Source of the DNA: Beta vulgaris subsp. vulgaris
Lineage: Eukaryota; Streptophyta; Magnoliopsida; Caryophyllales; Amaranthaceae
Length of the DNA stretch: 64,000 nucleotides
Assembly (NCBI RefSeq): GCF_026745355.1
Contig: NC_079210.1
Span: 17,901,771-17,965,770 of the forward strand
Direction: 5' to 3'
The notes beneath the pieces are model-generated. The model was not told the DNA's origin, did not search any database, and was given only the letters and a program-made list of their open reading frames with translations. Shown one piece after another: positions 23,527-33,700 of the stretch (positions are counted from its first letter, which is position 1; each line of letters begins with the position of its first letter). The position numbers and the translations under genes are program-made.

Positions 23527-24490
23527 GTGAATGATAATGAGAAGCAATCCATCATGGAAGAAGTTCATGGGGGTGAATGTGGACCTCATATGAATGGAAG
23601 GATGTTGGCTTGTAAAATTTTGCGAGCATGTTTCTATTGGAATACTCTACAAGATGATTGCATTAGCTTTGTCCGCTCTTGCAAGCAATGCCAAATATTT
23701 GCTAACCTCAATCATATGTCGCATGTGTCACTACATACTATGGCCTTTTCTTGGCCATTTTCGAGTTGGGGAATAGATAAAATCGGACAAATTCATCTGA
23801 AGGCTTCAAATGGGCATCAATATATTCTTTTAGCAATCGATTACTTTTCGAAGTGGGTTGAACTTGCGTCATTTTCAAAGCTTGGGGCAAAGCAAGTCTC
23901 GAAATCTGTGATTAACAACATTATCTGTCGGTATGGCATACCTTTTAAAATCATCTTTGATAATGAATCAAAATTTGAGGGTCACCTGAAGACAACTCTC
24001 ACAAAATATGCAATTAAGCATCATTAGTCCTCACCTTATCGTCCCTTAACAAATGGTGTGGTGGAAGCAGTCAATAAGACAATCAAGACTATTGTTGCCA
24101 AGATGACTGAGAAGACTAGGGAATGGCATGACAAACTACCATATGCCCTTTGGAGATATAGGATATCGATTAGAACTCTAACAGGAACAACCCTATACTC
24201 TTTGGTTTATGGGATGGAGCCAATCCTACTAGTTGAAGTGGAGATACAATCTCTAAGGGTCATAGCAGAAAGTGAAATTTCAGAACACCAATTGTGCAAC
24301 ACTCGTTATGATGAGCTTGCATTCGCAAACGAGCACCAACTGCAAGCTTTGCATAATATTCAACTCTATCAACGGAGAATTGCCCGTGCATTTAACAAAA
24401 GGGTTCGCGATAGAGACATTCTAGAAGGCGATCTAGTTTTAAAGGAAAATATAGCTCTGTTGCATGATCCTCGGGAAAAAATTCAAGCCT
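23527..24490 (+). pseudogene. Ty3/gypsy integrase remnant
   Basis: Two open pieces, 23527-24027 and 24058-24492, are in the same frame with one TAG between them (24025-24027). The first has the zinc-binding HHCC region (HGGECGPHMNGR then SCKQCQIF), then the core with DYFSKWVE and FDNESKF. The second has NGVVEAVNKTIK, which supplies the catalytic glutamate, then LPYALWRYRISIRT and a C-terminal basic region. Integrase inserts the element cDNA into the chromosome. The order RNase H then integrase is the Ty3/gypsy order. It ends in a segment ARAFNKRVRDRDILEGDLVL typical of the family. Confidence 0.88.
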
Positions 24491-24610
24491 AACTGGTCTG
24501 GACCATTCCTACTCAAGCATGTCACCACGGCGGGAGCAGTAAAGCTAATGGATTTTGATGGTAATGAATTCACCCATTTCACTAATCTTGATCAATTGAA
24601 GAAATATTAT

Positions 24611-25852
24611 GCTTAGGCATCAAAGTAAGTGTAATTCTTGTAATCAGGTAGCCAAGCAATCTGTGGATTTTATGCCCTATCTATTCATTCTTAATAAACA
24701 TACCATGTGTTCGTCGATATTCATAGAGTGTGTACAAAAAAGGGAAACAAAAAAAAAACAAAGAAAAACGAAAAAAAAGCAAAAAAATAAGAACAAGAGG
24801 ATAAAAATAAAAATGACGAAGCACGTGAATTTTTTAGGTTTTATGTGTTATGCTTTTATGTGGCATATGATTGATAAGTTATAATTTGCATATCATATTT
24901 AATGTTAAAGTATGCACCTGTTTAGAATCGCGTTCACATTGAATTTCTCGCAAATAAATAATCCTCACAAACAAATATTTTTTTATTCATCCCAATTGGG
25001 GTACTTCATTTCATACATAAAAGATACATAAAGCCTCTATTTTCTACCAAACTTAAATAAATAAAAACAAAAAACAACAACATAGAAAATAAACATGACA
25101 TTTCTCGCAAACTCTTTTTCTCTTCATGGTAGGCCCTTCTGAACCATTGCCTTGACCAATATCATGCAGGCGCCACTAAAGGTAGTCATCATCACCTATC
25201 GAAAAGGGTGATTTCGCTATTGCAGATTAGCCCTTGCCATATAGTAGGTATTCTTTGAATACCACTCATATCAGCCTCATAAGTGGTACATGTTGAAAGA
25301 GTTTTGAGGGCACGAATGTGTTGTTGCCTCCAACCAATTTACCTTAGACACTTCCATGGAAGGTAGAAAGTGACTTGGCAAAGCTCGGGTAATTGTACGC
25401 CTCTGCGATCAGAATTGCAATATACAATTGCACCAATGCCAGGGTGGTTTGTTATCCACTTTATGTCTTGTTGCAGGAAAAAAATCCCCCCCCCCCCCCA
25501 CCACCTTTTTTCTCAGGAATCACCATAGTTTGTTTAGAGGGTAATAACCTTTGGTTAACCCTTTTAGATCACATGATTTTAGAGATTTTCTTTTATCTTT
25601 TAGTATGATTTTATAGGATAAAATCCGATTATGAAAATATCTTTGAATTATTGATTTAAACAAAATAATTAATTATTATTAAACAATTAACTAGGATTTT
25701 CAAAGGATTGTGCTCAAAATACAATTAATTATCATGAATATTAATTGGGCTTTAGAATAGGATATTAACACTTTTCAAAATGGGTTCAATTAGTACCACA
25801 ATATGTTTCATCATTGGATACTTAAATGGGGAGACATGATTATGTCTCTACA
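24611..25852 (+). mobile_element. 3' untranslated tract and 3' LTR of Tat-like element
   Basis: After pol comes an A-rich tract (24735-24820) typical of this lineage. The LTR then runs to a TG...CA-type end, ggggagacatgattatgtctctaca, at 25852, matching the ends at 19253 and 45573. Where the LTR starts (between about 24830 and 24950) could not be fixed. It includes a run of 14 C at about 25486-25499. No target duplication was confirmed. Confidence 0.6.
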
Positions 25853-26840
25853 ATGGGAAAGAGACTAGTGCTGAGACCAGTACTAAGGGCCTTGCAGCCA
25901 ACTTGTCTCTGGTGAAGCGATCAGTGAACAAAATTATATGATGCAAACGATGCTTAGTCCAGTCACTTAGTTATGGAATGTCTTTAAGGAATAGCGAAAG
26001 AGGATGGATGCTCGTGTGCCCAACACTAAGAAGAAATTAAAGAATGTTCCTGCTAGGCATCCTCATCCGAGTCTAATTCTGAAGACAGGGTCTCTCCAGA
26101 GAAGTCTGAAAAGGAAGAGGCAAGTGAGTAAGAAGAGGATGATGATGATGAACAAGGCAATGAGACTAGAGATGACTCTGTTGAATGATAATTTGCTCCC
26201 CTTTTCCATATTTATAACTTCTTCTCTAATATCAGACTTTTTATGCAATCCTTTCCCCAAATTAGAACACATTGATTTTAATGTAATTTGGTTTGCTACT
26301 GGTTTGTAATATTTTGATAATTAGGATTATTATCTTAGATTGTAATCTGTAGGAAAAATGATAGTCACAACATCTCTAGAATGTTGTTAAGCTTCTTAAC
26401 TAGATAACTTTAATGCTTAACTAAGTAGTTTACTATCGGTTTGTGTGATATGATCTAGTAACATTGTTTCATTGCATGGTTGATTTTTTGATGATGTTAA
26501 AAGGGAAAGAATTGATGAAGTTGTTCAACATCTTGAAAGTGGGAGAAAACATCTGACTTCATAATGGCAGTTGAAGCTAAACTAAGTCTAGAGAGTACTT
26601 AGAATTTTTTGAAACCATTTTTATTAGCTTATTTTCTGTTTTTATTAGAAAAAAATAAGTTTAGATAAGTCAAATTCAGCAAAAATAAGGTTACACTCTC
26701 ACAAATTTAAAATCTAATAAGTTCAGATAAAAACTAACAAGGTCTAATAAGTTCAGATAAATCCTAAGTTGAATAGAACATACATCATTTACATAATTTA
26801 CAGATATTAGTTTTAGAATTTTCAAATTGTTATTGGGTTA
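25853..26840 (+). other. Repeat-derived DNA with an acidic coding-like remnant
   Basis: One + frame from about 26065 to 26188 encodes an acidic tail (segments EDRVSPEKSEKEE, a stop, then EEDDDDEQGNETRDD ending in TGA). It looks like the C-terminus of an accessory retroelement protein, but I cannot identify it. The rest to 26840 is AT-rich, with a twice-repeated aaggtctaataagttcagataaa-like phrase near 26700-26765. I see no host gene here. Confidence 0.35.
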
Positions 26841-26851
26841 ATAGAAAATAC

Positions 26852-27113
26852 TAGAGGCGATCAACATGGGTCCGACCAGATCCGCTCCATAATGGGCGGG
26901 TTTTGGGCATGATTTTCCGATTCTAAGTTCTGAGCAAAAAACGCCAAGACACGTACAACCTGAATCTGAAAAATTAGGCTAAATTTTGACGCGGTCTGAA
27001 AAGTCTATTTGACTCGACCATAAAACGTTTTGGGGCGAGAATTTTTACCCAAGGCTTTGGAGCACTTTTTTTAAAACTAAAGTCCAGTCTAACTTGACCT
27101 ATGATCAACTCTA
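26852..27113. mobile_element. hAT-type MITE upstream of LARP1, 262 bp
   Basis: Starts TAGAGGCGATCAACATGGGTC and ends with the approximate complement, ...GACCTATGATCAACTCTA. The flanks gaaaatac and ccaaatag match at only five of eight positions, so the target duplication is decayed or misjudged. It lies 65 bp before the site II promoter motif of the LARP1 gene. Confidence 0.6.
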
Positions 27114-27178
27114 CCAAATAGAAAAAAAGAAAATGAGGTGGAAACGAAAGGGTGATGTGGATGAATCAATGGTCCGGA

Positions 27179-27184
27179 TGGGCT
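27179..27184 (+). promoter_or_regulatory. Site II motif (TGGGCT) of LARP1 promoter
   Basis: TGGGCY elements bind TCP-type factors and are common in promoters of plant ribosomal protein and cell growth genes. This one lies about 75 bp upstream of the TATA box. Confidence 0.45.
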
Positions 27185-27240
27185 TAACTTTGGTGGACTT
27201 GAATACTGATTTTCCAACTTGGTAAACTTGCAGTCCTACA

Positions 27241-27249
27241 AAACCCTAA
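27241..27249 (+). promoter_or_regulatory. Telo box (AAACCCTAA) of LARP1 promoter
   Basis: An exact telo box, 5 bp upstream of the TATA box. In plants telo boxes together with site II motifs mark genes of the translation machinery. Confidence 0.6.
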
Positions 27250-27254
27250 TCTGC

Positions 27255-27261
27255 TATAAAA
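27255..27261 (+). promoter_or_regulatory. TATA box of LARP1
   Basis: TATAAAA about 470 bp upstream of the start codon, immediately followed by C-rich and CT-rich sequence. Transcription would be expected to start about 30 bp downstream, inside the CT tract. Confidence 0.65.
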
Positions 27262-27278
27262 CCCCACATCACCTACCA

Positions 27279-27328
27279 CTCTCTCTCTCCTCTCTCCTCT
27301 CTCCTCTCTCCTCTCTCCCTCTCTCTTG
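27279..27328 (+). repeat. CT-rich (TCTCTCC)n tract at expected transcript start
   Basis: Seven-base TCTCTCC units repeated about five times and flanked by more CT dinucleotides, 20-70 bp downstream of the TATA box. The mRNA probably begins in this pyrimidine tract. Confidence 0.85.
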
Positions 27329-27410
27329 CTTACTCTCTCTTTTTCTGAAAAATTATCCGCTCTTCTGTCGAAATCTATCCTTCCCTCTACTCTTTGCTCA
27401 GTGTTTGACT

Positions 27411-27471
27411 ATGATCACAACTGTGTTTATCCACTCCTTGATCCAATGAAGCTGGTTATACAATGAGCTAA
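27411..27471 (+). promoter_or_regulatory. Three chained upstream ORFs in LARP1 leader
   Basis: The leader contains only three ATGs before the main start. They open uORFs of 12, 6 and 2 codons at 27411-27449, 27446-27466 and 27463-27471. Each stop overlaps the next start as ATGA. No further ATG occurs until 27729, leaving about 257 nt for reinitiation. If unspliced, they should lower or regulate translation of LARP1. Confidence 0.6.
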
Positions 27472-27476
27472 TTGTG

Positions 27477-27700
27477 TTTGAATTGAACTCGGTTTGTGTC
27501 AAATTCTTGTATCTTTTTCCGACTTTCTTGTGAGGAACCTTTTTGTTTGGGGTTTAAGGGTTACAGAATTTGTTCAACTCAAGAAGTGAGATTAATAAGT
27601 TTGAATAGAACTGGGTTTGTGTCAAATTGTTGGAATTTCTTTTGGTTTGTGGGAATATTTTGGTTTGGGGTTTAAGGGTTTATTTGAATTGAATAATTGA
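27477..27700 (+). repeat. Imperfect tandem duplication in LARP1 5' leader
   Basis: A segment beginning tttgaattgaactcggtttgtgtcaaatt at 27477 recurs at 27600 with a few changes (period about 123 bp). Both copies contain tttggggtttaagggtt. The second copy ends shortly before the start codon. Confidence 0.7.
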
Positions 27701-27728
27701 GATTGGTTGAAATTGGTATTGGTGCGTG

Positions 27729-30700
27729 ATGATGGCGATGACGCCGGAGAATGAGATTGGAGATGATCCGAAAGAGGTAAGTGAGAGTGTGGATGATGGT
27801 CCGAAATCACCTTGGAAAAGGCCGGTTGATAAGAAGGGTGATAAACCTGTTATGGGGGCTGAAGCTTGGCCTCCTCTCTCGGATGCTCAGCGGCTTAAGA
27901 ATCTCGACGCTCCCTCGAAATCCCTGGCTTCCGAGGGTGGCACTTCTTCTGCTCAATGCACTTCCAGTGATGTGCAGGTTAGTTTTTTCATGCTTATTGA
28001 ATTTTTCAATTTGATACTCGGAATGAATTTGGTGGCAAATAAGACCCTTTTTTTTTTTATAAGTGTTACCATCAAGATTACGAGAGCTGGGTTCTTATGA
28101 ACAAGAGTTTGTATTGACGAATGTGCATCAACAAGAAAGAACTTAGAAAGAATGAAAAGTAACCATAGCATAATTTGCATAATGTGGCAGTAACTTTGCC
28201 TATCCATTCATTGCGTTCTGGTGCTTGAAACTTTAGCTACTACACACCATATGTTTTAATATATGCTGATGACATCAAGCATCGATTTTGTTTTAATGTT
28301 CTTCTATGTGATGTTGCATACTTATTAGTCATTACTGAAGATAAATGAAGCTTTGTCAATTGTTATCATTGTAGTCTATTTGTGATTTGATGTGAATTTG
28401 ACATTTAGATACAACAAGACATTGGATGATGGAATGAAAAAATACACAACCTTTTTATAAACTTATTTTGTATTATGCTTGTTCTGTTTTACAGGATTCA
28501 GCTGTGCAGCAGAAAGCCTCCAATGTTTCACATAAGCATGGGCAAAACCGTTACCACAGATCTGGATCTAAGCGTAACCTAAATAGTGGGCCTCCTTTGA
28601 ATGTTCATCATGTACCATATTATCAGCCAGAAATGCCACATGTTTACCCACCCATGATTCTTTCTCCGGTTCCGCTTCAAGGATACGGGTACCAGTCATA
28701 TCCAACTGCTTTCCCAGGGGCTGAGAATCAACTATCTAATGCAGGCAGTGAAACTCCTCTGCGAGGTTTTGTTCCACCAAGTTATAGTATTGATGCCAAT
28801 CGAAATATTCAACCTCCACGAGGAGATCCCAACATGACTGGTCCCAACCCCTATAACAGAAGACCAAATGTTTCTGAAGCTGGTGCTCGTCCATATCCTT
28901 TGTGGCATTATCCACCAGCATACAATCCTACAGATGGTATGATGCAGCAAGCTATGCCAAGGGCTTATCCGCAGTCTTCTATTTATGGGCCAGCTCCACC
29001 ATATGTGGCTGGACCAAGCTTTCCTGGTAGAAGTTTCAATTTCTAGTTCAGTCTTAAATTTTTAGATTTTATTTTGTTGCGGTGTATGCATGAGTATCTT
29101 TATCGAATTGTCTTGAAGTTCCTTTTCTTCGTGCTATATAACGCCGTCTTCTTTTGAAGTCGACATGACTAAGGCTATGTTTAAGTTCACCTTAATTTAC
29201 TCATCTGATCTTGAACGTTTATTTTATCTCATCTCATATGAACTTATTTAAGTAGATGTGACTTGAATCTTTTTCTTTGTCTTGTGTGATCTGATTGTCT
29301 GTACTGAAACTATCTTATTATCATTCTTATTTAGTAGTTATACTAAATCTGTATCTGTTTTTGTTCTTGCCACTTTCCTTTTTAAGTTGTATTTTTGGTT
29401 CTTCCCACTTTTACTTTTCCCCTCACAAGTCACAACTACCCTATTTGACTTCATGGTCCATTATTCCTTTCTTTTGTAAAGCAATTGGGAAGAAAAAATA
29501 CGGAGTTAGTAGTTGGGTTTATATTTTACATCAATCTTCTTATTAATATTATCACTACTAGTGTTGTTATTGTAGTTATTATTTAGATAATTAATACTAC
29601 TACTTCTAACAATGAGAACGTTAATAGCAATAAATATAATAAATAACGTATTATTATTATTATTTAATGAAGAACTAGTGGTACTATTACAAGTTGTCAA
29701 CGTGTCGAACCCCATAGGATCCAACTCCGACCCGATTCATAATTGGACCCTAGAATCAGGTCTGACTCTGGATCCGGATCAACCAACTCCGAAAGTGATC
29801 TGAGTCTGACCCTATAGTCTTTGAGTCCGACCTGGGTCCAACCCACTTACCTGCATTTTTTACTTCCTGGTTCATTTAGTGTCGTTCAACCCTTAAAAGA
29901 AAAAGAACCTCTTGCAAGGCAACTTTCAGTAGTTTCAACATTATCATTAGAACACAAATGAAATCGCCAAATAAACAAACACAACATTATTGAGAGTATC
30001 AAATTGAGGTCTAATATTCATATATTACACTCAAAAAATATATAATACCAAATGAGTTCGATAAATATATAAATCAACAATATTCAAGAATCTCAAGCTT
30101 CTATAAAGATCTATGTTAAATCCAAAAGTTAGAGCATAAAATTTTACTTATAAGTCTAACTTTCGACCATTAAAATTAGAGGGGTGAAATTGAAAAAAAA
30201 AGTGGAACTACCATGTTCTTGAGTCTTCCAATCTGAACATAATTGTGATGATGTGACCTTTGCATCATGGTGATTAAAATTTCAGATGATAATGCTAGGG
30301 TGTGACAATCATATAGGCAAAAAAATGGAGGGTTAGGAGGAAGGAGAAAGGAGCGGAGGTTTTGAGGAGATTGCAAGAGAGATAAAGAGAATGGTTTATG
30401 AGAAGAAAAATAGAGGCAGACTGAAATATCTACAGTTTTTTTTTTGGTTTTTATATGCAACAATTGACTTGTATATGAGCAGCCTCAATAGAAGTCATAC
30501 TCGGGTAATCGGGTCAGACTTTTCACAGCCGCCGAGTCCGAGTTTGATTAGGACTTTATTTTCCTGACTTGGATCGGACTTTTTGCTTCGGATTGGGTCA
30601 GACTTGGATCAGATTTGAATTAAATTGCCATCCTTACTAGTTACATAGCCTAATCATTTAGTTTTGCTTTTCTTGTGTTATTCGCCTGACATTTCTTTTG

Positions 30701-33700
30701 AGGTTTTGATGGCTAAAATATATAACCTTTCTTTTTGAATATTATTCATGGGTTACAGGTGCTGCGCCAATGTATTATATAAATACTCCTCCTCCAGGTT
30801 CTATTAGGGCACAGTACGCACCAAGCTATACCACACATCCTTTGAGTCCTATGGCACCCATTCTACCTCCAGAGACTCCAGCATTAAGGGAGAGCATAAT
30901 AAAGCAGATTGAGTACTATTTCAGGTATTTTATGCTCGTTATAGTTATGTGGACCAGTTCTGGGGATTAGTTATCTCTGGATGCTGGAATCTCGATCTGT
31001 ATCTAATTTTTAACCTTGTTTTTTAAAGAAATTGTGTGGTAGCTTCTGATGTTGGAGTCAACTTGATTTGGGCCTTGTTTCCTCTTCCTTTATGTAGTAA
31101 AACTTGGCTGCGATTCACTATTTCTGTTGCATTCACATTAGAATTGAGTTTGTGTTTAGCAAAAGACAGCGACTTTGGCATAGTATGTGCATTTAGAGGT
31201 TCACACTGCCATCATAGCTCACATCTACTTTATGTAACCTTATTTGATACTGTGGCATTGTTATATTCTTGTTTGTGTTGTTTTCAGTTTCCAGAACTTC
31301 CCCTTGAGTAAGAAGATTTTTCTCACGTTGAGTTCTTGTATGCTTTGGCAGTGATGAGAATTTGCAGACTGACCATTACTTGATTTCTCATATGGATGGT
31401 CAAGGATGGGTTCCGATTTCCATCATCGCTGATTTCAAAAGGGTAATATGTATTGGGTTGTATCAAGCAGTTAACCTGCTTTATACCTATCTTGTTCTGG
31501 TTGTTTCCATATTGTTTACTCAGATCTGTATACTATAATCAGTATTTTTACTAGCATTTTTATCTATCTCTTAGCATTTCATGTTTGATTTTTAAAATAT
31601 TTTCTGCATTGACTTGGGTACACCAAGTGCTGACTTGTGCTATTATAACTTGCTGTGATATATATAGGTCAAAAGAATGAGTACAGACATACCATTCATA
31701 TTAGATGCACTTGAGAGTTCCAGGGCAGTGGAAGTGCAGGTTAAGTAGTGTCCTTATGATTGTTTTAAATTAAAATCATTATTGGTTATTTCTGTAAATT
31801 CTGTTCTTTGGTGTGATAACTCCTCATGTATGTCTTCTCTTTCTCTATTTCCCATAAATTGTTTTAATCAGGCTGACAAGCTAAGAAAACGTGATAACTG
31901 GTCAAAGTACACTGCTGCTGTGGAGCATACATCTCCAGTAAAAGCTCAGATGTCGAAGGATCAAATTGCAGGCACAGTGATCAGCAATGAGGAGAATAAT
32001 ATGATCAGTGAAGTTAGAATGGATGGTGCAACTGAAACAGCTGCCATTTGCTCATCAAGCAGTGATAATTTAGCAGAAGTATCCCGAAATGATAATAAAC
32101 TTAAAGGTGAAGATCAGAAAAGTGTGATCAGCAATGAGGAGAATAATATGATCAGTGAAGTTAGAATGGATGGTGCAACTGAAACAGCTGCCATTTGCTC
32201 ATCAAGCAGTGATAATTTAGCAGAAGTATCCAGAAATGATAATAAACTTAAAGGTGAAGATCAGAAAAGTGTGAAGGTCATAAATGATAGTGATAAACAA
32301 GCTCTGGTTCATGGGCAGCCATTCTCAGATGAGAAGCAAAGTTCTGAATCAAACATTAAGTATGCAGTTCCACCTGATGTGGCAAGTGGCTCCTCCACCA
32401 ATGATAAAGTTAAAGCACACAAGCCTACAAGAGAAGCGTTTCGTGAAGATGATATCATTGATGAGCAACGTGAAATGACTATGAATCTTGATGATTTATC
32501 AGCTGATTTTTCTGGTACTTTTATGCTTGATGAAGAGCTTGAAATTGAGCGGAAAATGCAGAAAAAGGGTGTACATGGCTCATGTAAAAGGTAATATCTC
32601 TTATATGTACCGAAGGTTTCTTATTAAGTAATTCTTTATTAGGATAAGGCTGCTCTTAATGCATGTTTCTTACTGTTGGGTATTAATTGTTTTCATAGGG
32701 TAATTTGATTTTGGTATCACTTGATTTTTGAATATTTGAAAAGGGGATATATATATTTCCGTATTTTAAATTGCACCATTTCATTATGGACACTATTTAT
32801 CAGCCAACTTAGGAGTAAATTCTCTTATTCTCATATAAGAAAAAGTATAGTCAAGTAGGATCTTGTTAGATTAGTCCAAATGCGAGGATTCCGAATATCG
32901 ATTTTTTATTATTTTTACTTATACGCAATTAGAGATATTAATGCTTAAAGAAGCATGCTTTATTACGTGAAAAAACAACTGGTGCAACTAAAACAAATAT
33001 AGAGGTTGTATAATATAAGACTGTCTTCTAAAAAAAAAAAAAGAATATATTATACTTCATCCATTTCGAAATACTTGACACGGTTTGTCTTTTCCACTAT
33101 TCATACACTCTTCTTTGATCGTCTCTTCTGAATTTAATGTAAGGCAAAATATAGTCATATGAGATTTTGTTAGACTCGTCTCAGCATATACTTTCATAAT
33201 ACCAACTTTTTGTAACTTTTACTTATAGGTAATTAGATTTATCAATCGAAATATGCATTGGGCCATTGACAAGTGTGTCGGGAGAAGTGTATCAAGTATT
33301 TTGAAACGGAGGAAGTATTGTGTTATAACCGATGTTACTCCGACACCTTCATTTACCTCAAAAAAGGGTGTCGTGTCCGACACAACACTTTACTTGGATA
33401 CTTCATTATAAACTAAAAACTTGACTTATTTCTATAAAATAGCCGAGTCGAATACTTGGACACCCGTGTCCAAGTAAACACTCAATCCATTTCTGATTAA
33501 CATACATTATAATTGTGTTTTCTTTTACTTTTCAAGTATTTGAAATCTATAAGGGTTTAACTTGGTGAACAGATTGTTGGATTGTTTACCTCATCCTAGA
33601 GAATAAGGGTTTAACTTAGTGAGTGGATTCTTATCCCATCTTGCATTGGGAAGAACATAAACCCCATTGTCCCATTATTAATTATTGCTTTGTCATGTAG

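Noticed and set aside
25486..25499. Poly-C run as a functional element
   Set aside because: A homopolymer within a decayed LTR, probably slippage or sequencing artefact. Likewise the poly-G run near 48575.
27777..27782. Possible splice donor gaggtaagtgag early in LARP1 exon 1
   Set aside because: The sequence after it encodes the conserved SPWKRP and WPPLSDAQ segments in frame, so it is read as exon. The true donor is taken at 27978.
29506..29724. Asn-rich minus frame in LARP1 intron 2
   Set aside because: Produced by ATT/AAT-rich intron sequence (runs of N and I codons).
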